The position numbers and the translations under genes are program-made. From the NCBI GenBank assembly GCA_964516815.1, contig CAZEXK010000025.1:1-20895 (forward strand): a DNA stretch of 20,895 nt. The letters run 5' to 3'. Shown here piece after piece: positions 7,858-16,191 of the stretch. The stretch's first letter is position 1. The number at the start of each line of letters is the position of its first letter. The notes under the pieces were generated by a model. It did no database searches and was not told the origin of the DNA. It was given only the letters and a program-made list of their open reading frames with translations. The DNA comes from CAIJNA01 sp964516815. GTDB taxonomy: Bacteria > Campylobacterota > Campylobacteria > Campylobacterales > Arcobacteraceae.

Positions 7858-8080
7858 TTAATTTTTTTGCTAATTGAATTTGTTTGAGCTTTATGGATTT
7901 TTGTTCGTTAATTAATTTATTTTTTTCTTGCTTTGGCAATATAAAATTTACATACCAAATAATAACAATAGTCATAATAGCAATAGTAATTATGGTAAAA
8001 AAATTATTTACTACAATACTTTGTTTTTTTACCGCTTTTATACTTTTAATTTTTATTGGTACTTTTTCATTTATATCCAT
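7844..8080 (-). CDS. Small single-pass membrane protein of unknown function
   Basis: A 78-residue protein, highly basic, with one strongly hydrophobic helix (about 27-46) flanked by Lys-rich segments, then a short charged helix that may form a coiled coil (about 50-74). No family is recognised. It starts on the base next to the lon stop codon (ATG at 8078-8080, TAA at 8081-8083) and overlaps the rhomboid gene by 14 bases, so it is probably translated by coupling with both. A plus-strand open frame on the opposite strand is almost as long, but the minus frame fits the operon far better. Possible roles include a partner or substrate of the adjacent proteases; this is speculation from context. 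Confidence 0.65.
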   Translation of the reverse strand: MDINEKVPIKIKSIKAVKKQSIVVNNFFTIITIAIMTIVIIWYVNFILPKQEKNKLINEQKSIKLKQIQLAKKLNAKS

Positions 8081-10447
8081 TTAAACTAAACCTAATTTAA
8101 TTACCTCTTGTATATTTTTAACTGCAATTATTTCAATCTGTTCTTTTACCTCATCGGGAATATCTTTTAAATCTCTTTGATAGTTTTTATAAGGTATTAA
8201 AGCCATCGTCATTTTGGCTTTACTAGCAGCAATTAATTTTTCTTTTAATCCACCAATTGGCAAAACCTTACCTGTTAATGTAAGTTCTCCTGTCATAGCA
8301 AGATCCGCTTTTACTTCTCTTGAAGATAATATTGAAGCAATGGTAAGTGCCATAGCAATTCCTGCACTAGGTCCATCTTTTGGAGTTGCACCTTCTGGAA
8401 CATGCATATGTATATCAATATCTTTAAATTTTGCATCTTTTAATTTATTGTTATTTATTAATCCTTTTACCACACTATGTGCAATTGCTGAACTTTCTTT
8501 CATAACATCACCTAAATTTCCAGTAATTTTCATATTACCTTTTCCTTCAAACATAACGGCTTCTATTTTTAATACATCTCCACCTACAGCAGTCCAAGCA
8601 AGTCCATTTACAATTCCTATGCTATTTGTTTTATCCGCTGGATCAATTTCAAATATAGGATTATTTAAATATTGTTCTAAGTTTTTAGAGTTTATACTTA
8701 CTTTTTTAAGTTCTTTGTCGTTGATTAGTTTTTTAACTGTTTTTCTAAATAATTTATTAAAAACTCTTCTTAAGTTACGAACTCCAGCTTCTCTAGTAAA
8801 CTTTTCAATAATAAGTTCTATTGTATTATCATTTAAAGATACTTGTGTTTTAAGTAAGGCATGTTTTTTTAGTTCTTGTGGTATCAAATAATCTTTTGCT
8901 ATATGAAATTTTTCCATTGGTGTATAAGAGCTAATAGTAATGAATTCCATTCTATCTCTAAGAGGAGCTGGAATATTACCTAACTCATTTGCAGTAGCTA
9001 CAAATACAACCTTACTTAAATCAAGTTCAAAATTTAAATATAAATCTCTAAATTCATCATTTTGTTCTGGGTCTAAAAGTTCAAGCATAACAGCAGTTGG
9101 ATCACCTCTATTAGATTGCCCTATTTTATCAATCTCATCAAGTACAATCACAGGGTTCATTTTCTTTGCATTTATAAGTGCTGCTACTAGTCTACCAGGC
9201 ATTGCTCCTACATAAGTTCTTCTATGACCTCTTAATTCATTTACATCTTCAATTCCACCCAAAGCAATTCTTTGTAAAGGTCTTTTAAGTGCAGTTGCAA
9301 TAGAGTTTGCAAGTGAAGTTTTACCAACTCCTGGAGGACCTACAAAACATAATACTGTAGAGTTTTTATTATTACTTTTATCATCATGTTCTTTTATGTA
9401 TTGCTTAACAGCAAAATATTCTAATATTCTATCTTTTGGTTCTTTTAATGAATAGTGATCTTTATTTAATTGTTCTTCTACTAATGCTATATCAATTTCA
9501 CCTTTTGCATATTTACCAAATGGTATTTCAAGAACTTGTTCTACATAAGTTTGTAAAGTACCCGCATCTGCACTTTCAGGATGTAATCTACTTAATCTAT
9601 CTATTTGTTTTTTAACTTCCTTATAGGCAAGTTTTGGCATATGCTTTTTAATCTTTTTAAGTTTTGATCTAAACTCAAAAATCTCTTCATCTTTAGTATT
9701 GTCACCTAACTCACTTTGTATTGTTTTTAACTGCTCTTTTAAAAAATACTTTTTATTAGTTTTTTCAATTGTTTTATTAACTTTTAGATTTATCTCACTT
9801 TTTAACTTCAATGCTTCAATTTCTTTTTTTACAATATCAATTATTGCATATAGTCTTTTTGAAATACTTACTTGTTTTAATATTTCGTAAGCTTCTTCGT
9901 TGCTTATTTGTAATACAGAAGAAATTAAGTCAGCTATTCTATGTGGATCTTTATTGTCTTCTAATGTTTTTATTAAATCTGCGGGGAATTTATTATTTGA
10001 TTTTGAAAGTATAGTTATATTTTGTTTTAGTATTTCTAAAATAGCATTAATTTCAGCCTCGTCGTATTGTTCTACTACTAAATTGTCTACTTGAACTTTC
10101 ATAGGATCAGTAGATACAATTTCCTCAATAACAACTTTAGTTAAGCCTTGAAACAACACTTTAATTTTTCCATCTGGCAAAGTTACTTTTCTCATAACAT
10201 TTCCAGCAATAGCTACATTATAAAAATTATTTAAATTTTTTTTATCTTTAACTGAACTATCTTTAACTGCACTATCTTTAACTGCTACTACTAACAATTT
10301 ATTATTGTCAATGGCAAATTGTACTGCTTTTTTATTTGCATCGTCTTCTATGAATATCGGAGCAATCATAAAAGGATATAAAAACATATTGTCCTCTAAT
10401 ACTAGTGGTAATGTATCTGGTAACTCGTCGTAATCTTTTAATCTCAT
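8081..10447 (-). CDS. lon: ATP-dependent Lon protease
   Basis: A 788-residue cytoplasmic LonA protease that unfolds and degrades damaged or regulatory proteins. Domains in order: N-terminal substrate-binding LON domain (about 12-210), helical linker (about 210-355), AAA+ module with Walker A GPPGVGKT (370-377) and Walker B VIVLDEID (433-440), then the peptidase domain (about 600-788) with the Ser-Lys dyad Ser694 (DGPSAG) and Lys737. The 43-residue spacing of the dyad equals that of E. coli Lon (679/722). AGGAGA at 10453-10458 supports the ATG. An odd feature is a short in-frame 5-residue repeat (VKDSA-VKDSS-VKD, about 56-68) inside the N-terminal domain. The gene follows bamD closely, a pairing also known from Campylobacter jejuni (Cj1074c-Cj1073c). 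Confidence 0.97.
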   Translation of the reverse strand: MRLKDYDELPDTLPLVLEDNMFLYPFMIAPIFIEDDANKKAVQFAIDNNKLLVVAVKDSAVKDSSVKDKKNLNNFYNVAIAGNVMRKVTLPDGKIKVLFQGLTKVVIEEIVSTDPMKVQVDNLVVEQYDEAEINAILEILKQNITILSKSNNKFPADLIKTLEDNKDPHRIADLISSVLQISNEEAYEILKQVSISKRLYAIIDIVKKEIEALKLKSEINLKVNKTIEKTNKKYFLKEQLKTIQSELGDNTKDEEIFEFRSKLKKIKKHMPKLAYKEVKKQIDRLSRLHPESADAGTLQTYVEQVLEIPFGKYAKGEIDIALVEEQLNKDHYSLKEPKDRILEYFAVKQYIKEHDDKSNNKNSTVLCFVGPPGVGKTSLANSIATALKRPLQRIALGGIEDVNELRGHRRTYVGAMPGRLVAALINAKKMNPVIVLDEIDKIGQSNRGDPTAVMLELLDPEQNDEFRDLYLNFELDLSKVVFVATANELGNIPAPLRDRMEFITISSYTPMEKFHIAKDYLIPQELKKHALLKTQVSLNDNTIELIIEKFTREAGVRNLRRVFNKLFRKTVKKLINDKELKKVSINSKNLEQYLNNPIFEIDPADKTNSIGIVNGLAWTAVGGDVLKIEAVMFEGKGNMKITGNLGDVMKESSAIAHSVVKGLINNNKLKDAKFKDIDIHMHVPEGATPKDGPSAGIAMALTIASILSSREVKADLAMTGELTLTGKVLPIGGLKEKLIAASKAKMTMALIPYKNYQRDLKDIPDEVKEQIEIIAVKNIQEVIKLGLV
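10243..10287 (-). repeat. Three-copy 15-base tandem repeat inside lon
   Basis: On the plus strand the unit TATCTTTAACTGCAC occurs three times end to end (10243-10257, 10258-10272, 10273-10287); unit 1 has one change and unit 3 diverges in its last two bases. Because the unit is a multiple of three it keeps the lon frame and encodes VKDS(A/S) repeats in the N-terminal domain. Copy-number change would alter loop length without disrupting the protein. Confidence 0.85.
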
Positions 10448-10456
10448 ATCTTTCTC

Positions 10457-11098
10457 CTATTCAAATAAATATCTATACCAAGGCACAGAAACTTTTTTTA
10501 TATTACTAGTATCTTTCCAGTTCTTACTAGCTTTTTTTTCATAATATTCTCTAGCTTTAGGTTTATCTTTTCTATCATATAAAGAAGCTATTTCTAAATC
10601 TAATATTGCTTTAGACATATATAGTCTACTTTGCATAGTTTTAATAAGATAAATATATGGTGATTTTTGATGGCTAGCTATAAATGTATTTGTATCTTTT
10701 AAAATATCACTAATTAACTTTTGATCTCTAAACTGTTGTTTAAAAGACATAAATTTTGCTTTTATTTTCAAATATTGAACATAATCTTGTAAGTTATTAT
10801 TATGAAATTTTTGTAAATATGAATCATAATAATATATAGCTAATTCATATTTTTCATCTTGCATATGAGCATCTGCTATTATCATAATAGCTGAAGATAA
10901 TAATGGAGATTTTCTGTGCTCTGATTCTAGAGATACATATGTATCATCTGCGTTATCTAGTTGAAAATCATTAATATCTTTTAGCATTTTGTTATACCAA
11001 AAGAGTGCTGGCTTGTTGTAGTCTTGTTCTTCTTTGAATGAACATGATGAAAATACAATTGCACTAATCGCAATTAATATTATATGTTTATAACTCAA
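10457..11098 (-). CDS. bamD: Outer-membrane assembly lipoprotein BamD
   Basis: A 213-residue lipoprotein. A lipobox (VFSSC) places the lipidated Cys at residue 19 after a hydrophobic signal peptide. The mature part is a run of TPR-like helices, including DAHMQDEKYELAIYYYDSYL, the pattern of BamD/ComL, which docks on BamA and helps insert beta-barrel proteins in the outer membrane. Length is a little below E. coli BamD (245). The start codon is TTG, backed by AAGGAT at 11106-11111 seven bases upstream and by the complete signal peptide that follows; no in-frame ATG exists before the lipobox. The stop lies inside the lon ribosome binding site, so the two genes are tightly linked. A generic TPR lipoprotein is the alternative. 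Confidence 0.82.
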   Translation of the reverse strand: MSYKHIILIAISAIVFSSCSFKEEQDYNKPALFWYNKMLKDINDFQLDNADDTYVSLESEHRKSPLLSSAIMIIADAHMQDEKYELAIYYYDSYLQKFHNNNLQDYVQYLKIKAKFMSFKQQFRDQKLISDILKDTNTFIASHQKSPYIYLIKTMQSRLYMSKAILDLEIASLYDRKDKPKAREYYEKKASKNWKDTSNIKKVSVPWYRYLFE

Positions 11099-11105
11099 TT
11101 GTAAT

Positions 11106-11111
11106 ATCCTT
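11106..11111 (-). promoter_or_regulatory. Ribosome binding site supporting the bamD TTG start
   Basis: Minus-strand AAGGAT is seven bases before the TTG at 11096-11098. No ATG or GTG in frame gives a complete lipoprotein signal, so this site fixes the start. Confidence 0.65.
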
Positions 11112-11152
11112 ATTTAAGAAAGTAGATTCTATCGAATTTAACTTTATTACAA

Positions 11153-11181
11153 ATTAAAAATGTTTACTTATATTATGTCAA
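11153..11181 (-). promoter_or_regulatory. Sigma70-type promoter for the bamD-lon operon
   Basis: On the minus strand TTGACA (11176-11181), a perfect -35, is followed after exactly 17 bases by TTTAAT (11153-11158), five of six matches to -10. A start near 11146 would leave a leader of about 48 bases before the bamD TTG. This is one of few clear -35 elements in the window. It sits in the 109-base gap after the EAL gene and is the likely main promoter of the bamD-lon-rhomboid train. Confidence 0.65.
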
Positions 11182-11207
11182 CCTTGTATATAAAGTATCT
11201 TTACAAG

Positions 11208-12782
11208 CTAGTATTGTTCTATTAATTCATTATGTGCTAGTGGTTTTGAGAAATAGTATCCTTGAGAATAATCAATATCTAATTGCTTTACAAGGTCAAA
11301 AATCTTTTCATTTTCTACAAACTCTGCAATTGTTTTAATATTGTACATTTTGGCAAAACTTATTATTGTTTTAACAACATCAAAATCTTTTTTATTTTCA
11401 ATGTTTTTTATTAAAGAACCATCGATTTTTAAATAATCAGGTTCTATCTTCGCTAAATAAGAAAAGTTTGAATACCCTGTTCCAAAATCATCAATAGATA
11501 TTTTAGCTCCATAACTTCGTATCGTTTTAACAAATTTATCAAAAATTTTAAAATCCTCTATTCTATCAGTTTCTACTAATTCAAATGTAATATTACTATT
11601 GTTTTGTCTTGAACTTAACATCTTTATTATAAATTTATATGTATTTATATTTAATATGTCATCTATCGTTAAGTTAATGCTTACTCCAATATCAGTATTA
11701 GAAAAATTATCAAAACTTTTTTTTAACATAATTTTTGTAATTTCATGATAAAATTTTATTTTTTTAGAAACATCAATAAATATAAAAGGAGATAATACAT
11801 CATTTTCTTTAATCAATCTTGCCAATGATTCATATTTTATTGTTTTTTTTGTTTTGTTATCAACTATAGCTTGATAATATGGTACTATATTATCATTTTT
11901 AACAGCTTCTTTTATATCAGATGCAATTTTTTTATTTTTAGTAAAGTTTGCAAAAACTTTTAACATCTCATGTTGGAAAAATGAATAGTTAGCATTTGTT
12001 GTTTTTGCATGTTTTAATGCTATATTTGCATTTCTTAGATGATTTCTAGTTCCTATATTTAATCCCGATCTTGAAGTTATATGTAGTTTTATATCATCTA
12101 AATCGTATCCTTTATCAAAAATATAATCTAATTTACTTTTTATTTCATTAATTTGTTCATCTTTTATATATATATCACCAAGTGCTTTTACTATTAAAAA
12201 CTCATCTGCTTGCAGTCTATATATATCGCAATCTATAAAGCTTTGAACAAACCTCATAGCAGTTTGCTTTAAAACCATATCACCATATTCTCCACCATAA
12301 AATTCGTTTATTTCAGAAAAATTATCAATATTTGTTACTACACTTACATAGTTTTTGTTACTAACAAAAGCACTTTTTAGGGACTCTCTACTTTTCAAAT
12401 TAGTCAATTTATCATATTGTAAATCATAAGTACTATTTGTAATACCAATACCATAAGAGATAAATTCTACAATTTCTTTTTGCTCATCAAGTACAGGAAA
12501 TATTACTAATTTTGAATAAAATTCTTTGTTATCTTTAGATACATTTTTAATAACACCTTTCCAAGTTTTTTTACTTAATAATATATCCCACATATCTTTG
12601 AAAAATATCTTTTTATTATCATTTGATTTTATTTTTGAATAATTATGTCCTAATAATTCTTTTTTATCAAATTGTGTGATTAGACAAAAGTTATTATTTA
12701 CATAAGTAATAACACCGTTAATATCTGATTTTGATACATAAAAATTATCACCAATTAACTCATTGTAGATTTTATTGTTCAT
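11208..12782 (-). CDS. PAS-GGDEF-EAL protein, probable c-di-GMP phosphodiesterase
   Basis: A 524-residue soluble protein with no membrane helix. Domains: PAS sensor (about 10-115), GGDEF (about 122-275) and EAL (about 285-524). The diguanylate cyclase motif is degenerate, QADEF at 191-195 in place of GGDEF, and no RxxD inhibitory site precedes it, so cyclase activity is unlikely. The EAL domain keeps the metal and catalytic set known from RocR-type enzymes: Glu318 (as ESL), Asn370, Glu401, Asp431-Asp432 (DDFGTG), Lys452, Glu487 and Gln507. It should therefore hydrolyse cyclic di-GMP to pGpG, with the PAS domain and perhaps GTP binding to the dead GGDEF domain as regulators. AGAGA lies five bases before the ATG. 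It stands alone between two operons; effects on motility or biofilm are general family knowledge. Confidence 0.9.
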   Translation of the reverse strand: MNNKIYNELIGDNFYVSKSDINGVITYVNNNFCLITQFDKKELLGHNYSKIKSNDNKKIFFKDMWDILLSKKTWKGVIKNVSKDNKEFYSKLVIFPVLDEQKEIVEFISYGIGITNSTYDLQYDKLTNLKSRESLKSAFVSNKNYVSVVTNIDNFSEINEFYGGEYGDMVLKQTAMRFVQSFIDCDIYRLQADEFLIVKALGDIYIKDEQINEIKSKLDYIFDKGYDLDDIKLHITSRSGLNIGTRNHLRNANIALKHAKTTNANYSFFQHEMLKVFANFTKNKKIASDIKEAVKNDNIVPYYQAIVDNKTKKTIKYESLARLIKENDVLSPFIFIDVSKKIKFYHEITKIMLKKSFDNFSNTDIGVSINLTIDDILNINTYKFIIKMLSSRQNNSNITFELVETDRIEDFKIFDKFVKTIRSYGAKISIDDFGTGYSNFSYLAKIEPDYLKIDGSLIKNIENKKDFDVVKTIISFAKMYNIKTIAEFVENEKIFDLVKQLDIDYSQGYYFSKPLAHNELIEQY

Positions 12783-12853
12783 TTTATCTCTTTTACTTAG
12801 TTTATAATCTAATGTATCTTCTTTAGTATTAAAAAACTTATAAAACTTACAAT

Positions 12854-12884
12854 AATTGTAATATTCATTAATATTATTACAATT
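12854..12884 (-). terminator. Possible terminator hairpin after the RND permease gene
   Basis: A perfect 9-base inverted repeat (AATTGTAAT at 12854-12862, ATTACAATT at 12876-12884) with a 13-base loop lies ten bases beyond the permease stop codon. Read on the minus strand it is followed by a T-rich but interrupted stretch ending in TTTTTT at about 12833-12828. The stem is AT-rich, hence only moderately convincing; it might instead be a protein binding site upstream of the EAL gene. Confidence 0.4.
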
Positions 12885-12893
12885 AGATACTTT

Positions 12894-15194
12894 TTACTTT
12901 TTTTTTCTGAGTAAACTTAGTAATGCTGGTAATAAAAATATGTCACAAATAAATGCAATAAATAATGCCATAGCAGTTACTACCCCAAATGCATAGTTTG
13001 GTGCAAATTCACTTTTCATAAAAATCATAAATGATAAAGACAATATAATTGTTGTAAATAATATTGCATTACCAGCAAACTTATAAACATAAGCCAAATT
13101 ATTTACAATATCAAGTCCTTTATTTTTTCCATCAAAGTATTTATAAAAAAAGTGAATAGAATCATCAACCGCAACTCCAAGTACAATTGCACCAGCAATT
13201 GCAACACCTATATCAATATTCATGCCAAGCCATCCCATAATACCAACTATTAGTATCATTGGCAAAACATTTGGTATTAAAAATATTACTAATAACCTTA
13301 TATTTTTAAATATAATCAACATCATAACTGATACAAGAGCTAAAGCAATACTAATTGAGTATATTAAAGTATCCGTTACATCACTTTGCATATAAGCGAA
13401 CATTATAGTTTGCCCAAGTATTTTTGCACTATAATCACTTTTTTCCCACCAATCTTGCGCCCACTTAATCATTTCAAGATCTTTTGAAGTATCAACTAAA
13501 TCAACTCTTGTCGTAAGTCTTAACAATCTTTGCTCTATATCCATTTTATCACTTATTTCCATACCTTGTGGTAACGACATTGAGTAAAAAAATAAGTATT
13601 GAGCTACTAATTCTTTTGAAACTGGAACAGTATAGAATTCTTCTTTTCCACCATTCATCACTTTATTAAATTGTTTTACAACATCCAATAAAGATGACAT
13701 ATGCCTAATTTCTGAAAATTTATTTTGGTACTCATCATAAAACTTTTGTACTTCTCTCATAAACTTTGGATCTTTTATTGCATTTTTTTCACCACTATCA
13801 ACAACTATTTCATACGCCATAGGTCCAGTTAAGTTTTTCATTGTAAATTCAGTTGCTTTTCTTATTTCTACTTCTTTATCAAAATACCTAATTGTATTAC
13901 TATCAACAACTACTTTAAATAATCCAAGTGCAAACACAAAAAATATAAATCCTGTAATAAGCACAATTTTTATATCGTTTTTAATTATAAATTGAGAAAA
14001 TTTTATATACTTATCTTCAATAATATAATCTTTTTCATTATCATTTATATTTTCACTTATTTTTACATCTTTATTTAATAGCAACAATAAAGCTGGCATA
14101 AGTGTAACACTTAAAACAAATGCAATAATAGCACCACTAGCAGTCGCAATACCAAGTGTAGCTATTGGAATTAGCTTTGAAATAGCTAAAGATGCAAAAC
14201 CAATAGAAGTAGTAAGGGAGGTTAAAAAAATTGGAACTAAATTTTTTTCCAATGTTTTTTGAACACTAGTTTTATTATCTAAACCATTTTTTCTATACAT
14301 TAACCATATTATATAAATATGAACTGCATCAGCAATTCCAATAGCAATAATAAACACTGGTATATTAGCTGTAAAATTATTTAATTTATATCCTAATAAT
14401 ACTTGTATAGATAATACAAATAAAACAGTAAATACAACAACTACCATTGGGATTAAAGCTCCTGAAACTTTTCTAAATAATAAAATAAGAAGTATCATAA
14501 CACTTACAACCACTAAAGGAGTAAAGGTGCTACCATCATCTTGTGCTATTTGCACAAATGCAGTTGTTAATGCTGCTCCACCATTTAAATAAAATTTATA
14601 ATTTGTTTGTTCTTGTATTGGATCTACTATATCATGTACCAATTTCATAAGTTCAGAACTAATATCTTCACTCTCTCCAGCTTTTGGGACAAGTCTGGCT
14701 GATATCATTGCAGTTGTACCATCTTCACTTATAAATGAACCCTTTGTTTGTGGATCATTGATAGCAATTTGTTTTCTATTTAAAAAATATTTTTCATCTC
14801 TATTTTGTATATCATATATAAAATCCTCAACCAAAACTTCATCGGGGTCATCTTTACTTGCATATACGTATTGATAAGATGTTAAAGAATCAACTCTAGT
14901 AATATATTTAGTTTGCCACAATTTATCCGTTATATCTTTAATAGCACCTAAGGCTTTTTTATTAAAAATTCCATTTTCGTCTTTAAATGTAATAGTAACA
15001 GCATCATCATTTCCAAATGTTAATCTAAAGTTATCATAGTCTTGTAAGGTTTTTGAATTTTCACCAAACCAAATTCTATATGAACCCTCAAATGAGATGT
15101 TTTTTAGGTTTGAAGCTAATACTAAAATGAGTAAAGGTATTACAATTACTATTGCCCATCTAAACTTTTGAAGTATATTTATATATTGTGTCAT
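12894..15194 (-). CDS. RND superfamily permease, MMPL type
   Basis: A 766-residue inner-membrane protein with the duplicated RND plan: helix 1 (about 13-30), a periplasmic domain (about 31-220), helices 2-6 (about 224-374), helix 7 (about 408-428), a second periplasmic domain (about 429-610) and helices 8-12 (about 611-763). Conserved Asp289 in GIADAVHIY (helix 4) and Asp677-Asp678 in VAVDDSIHFF (helix 10) mark the proton-relay positions of MMPL/sterol-sensing transporters. At 766 residues it is much shorter than the roughly 1,000-residue AcrB-type pumps. Family members move lipids or other hydrophobic molecules out of the inner membrane; the cargo here is unknown. AAAAGGAA lies before the ATG. 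The adjacent barrel and LolA-like genes suggest the three act together. Confidence 0.9.
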   Translation of the reverse strand: MTQYINILQKFRWAIVIVIPLLILVLASNLKNISFEGSYRIWFGENSKTLQDYDNFRLTFGNDDAVTITFKDENGIFNKKALGAIKDITDKLWQTKYITRVDSLTSYQYVYASKDDPDEVLVEDFIYDIQNRDEKYFLNRKQIAINDPQTKGSFISEDGTTAMISARLVPKAGESEDISSELMKLVHDIVDPIQEQTNYKFYLNGGAALTTAFVQIAQDDGSTFTPLVVVSVMILLILLFRKVSGALIPMVVVVFTVLFVLSIQVLLGYKLNNFTANIPVFIIAIGIADAVHIYIIWLMYRKNGLDNKTSVQKTLEKNLVPIFLTSLTTSIGFASLAISKLIPIATLGIATASGAIIAFVLSVTLMPALLLLLNKDVKISENINDNEKDYIIEDKYIKFSQFIIKNDIKIVLITGFIFFVFALGLFKVVVDSNTIRYFDKEVEIRKATEFTMKNLTGPMAYEIVVDSGEKNAIKDPKFMREVQKFYDEYQNKFSEIRHMSSLLDVVKQFNKVMNGGKEEFYTVPVSKELVAQYLFFYSMSLPQGMEISDKMDIEQRLLRLTTRVDLVDTSKDLEMIKWAQDWWEKSDYSAKILGQTIMFAYMQSDVTDTLIYSISIALALVSVMMLIIFKNIRLLVIFLIPNVLPMILIVGIMGWLGMNIDIGVAIAGAIVLGVAVDDSIHFFYKYFDGKNKGLDIVNNLAYVYKFAGNAILFTTIILSLSFMIFMKSEFAPNYAFGVVTAMALFIAFICDIFLLPALLSLLRKKK

Positions 15195-15204
15195 ATTATT
15201 CCTT

Positions 15205-16188
15205 TTAAAAGTTATAAAATAATTTTGCTAAAAAAATATTTGCACTTTTGCTTTTATTATAAGATATTTTGGTTTTAACATTTCCAAATAATCGTCTTTT
15301 GTATTGTACTGATTGTGATTGTGATTTATCATTGTTATCATAAATTATTCCAGCTAATAATTCACTATCCATTGAATCATTAAAATTAAATCTACTACCC
15401 AAAAATATATCATCTTGAAATAATAATGTTTTATTATTACTATTATAATATTCAAATATAATACCTAAATCTTTTTTATCTATTAGTGAATATATAGTGT
15501 GTTCAAGTCCTAAGCCACTTTGATATTTTTTATTTTTAATTGAATATTTATATTCAATCTTATATATATTATCACCTTGTATTAACGTATGATAAGTAAT
15601 AAACTGATCATTTTTATTTGTTAAAATATAAGAAAAATCTCTTGAAGCAATATCATCTCTTGAACCAGAATAGCTAACAAATACATCTAGAGTGTTTACT
15701 TCACTTTCATCTTCACTTAGTACTACACTAAAAGAGTCATCATTTTTCATAAAATACGTAAACGTAAATCCATTAGTTCCTAATTTTTTATCTTTATCAA
15801 ATTCATTGTTAATTATATTTTTATTATTATATATATCACTTAGATTGTGAACTTCTAAACTTCCCCAATATTTTATATCTTTTCCAATTTTAATATCAAA
15901 ATTATCAAATTCTTGTTTAAAATAAAATTCATTGATTTTATTATAATCTCTATTTTTATTTTCACTGTCCCTTAAAGCTTCTAGTTTTAAAAAAACTTCT
16001 TTATTCTCAAAATATTTTTTTAATTCAAGATTAACTTCAGTAGAATGTTGTGTTTTATCATCTAAGTGTATGTTGTGTTTATAATCATACTTCTTGTACT
16101 CATATGAGATATCTCCTTTATACTCAATATCGCTTGAATATAAAAATGAAAATAATAAGAATATTACAAATATTATTTTTTTAATCAT
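15205..16188 (-). CDS. Outer-membrane beta-barrel protein of the RND/LolA-like cluster
   Basis: A 327-residue protein with a signal peptide (MIKKIIFVIFLLFSFLYS), then a chain of alternating amphipathic strands rich in aromatic and Lys/Asp residues, and a terminal Phe (FYNF), the signature for recognition by the Bam complex. The segment IKIGKDIKYWGSLEVHNLSD (about 99-118) recalls the GK-x-x-x-x-WG-x-x-x-x-N-x-x-D motif of DUF1302-like barrels that accompany MMPL permeases. It lies 10 bases upstream of the permease gene and three bases after the LolA-like gene. By context it could give the exported molecule a way into or across the outer membrane. Barrel nature is well supported; the precise family is not. 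Confidence 0.75.
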   Translation of the reverse strand: MIKKIIFVIFLLFSFLYSSDIEYKGDISYEYKKYDYKHNIHLDDKTQHSTEVNLELKKYFENKEVFLKLEALRDSENKNRDYNKINEFYFKQEFDNFDIKIGKDIKYWGSLEVHNLSDIYNNKNIINNEFDKDKKLGTNGFTFTYFMKNDDSFSVVLSEDESEVNTLDVFVSYSGSRDDIASRDFSYILTNKNDQFITYHTLIQGDNIYKIEYKYSIKNKKYQSGLGLEHTIYSLIDKKDLGIIFEYYNSNNKTLLFQDDIFLGSRFNFNDSMDSELLAGIIYDNNDKSQSQSVQYKRRLFGNVKTKISYNKSKSANIFLAKLFYNF

Positions 16189-16191
16189 AAT

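Noticed and set aside
7884..8084. Hydrophobic 66-codon plus-strand frame opposite the 78-residue protein
   Set aside because: The minus-strand frame fits the operon by abutting lon and overlapping the rhomboid gene; the plus frame has no context.
8214..8891. 225-codon plus-strand open frame opposite lon
   Set aside because: Long antisense frames are common opposite conserved genes in AT-rich DNA; lon is unmistakable on the minus strand and the plus frame shows no domain.
11183..11207. Inverted repeat CTTGTA/TACAAG just after the EAL stop as a terminator
   Set aside because: Six AT-rich pairs with a 13-base loop and no following T-run; too weak, and the bamD -35 element begins right beside it.
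12830..12850. Direct repeat AAAACTTATAAAACTTA
   Set aside because: Short and low in complexity, as expected by chance at this base composition.
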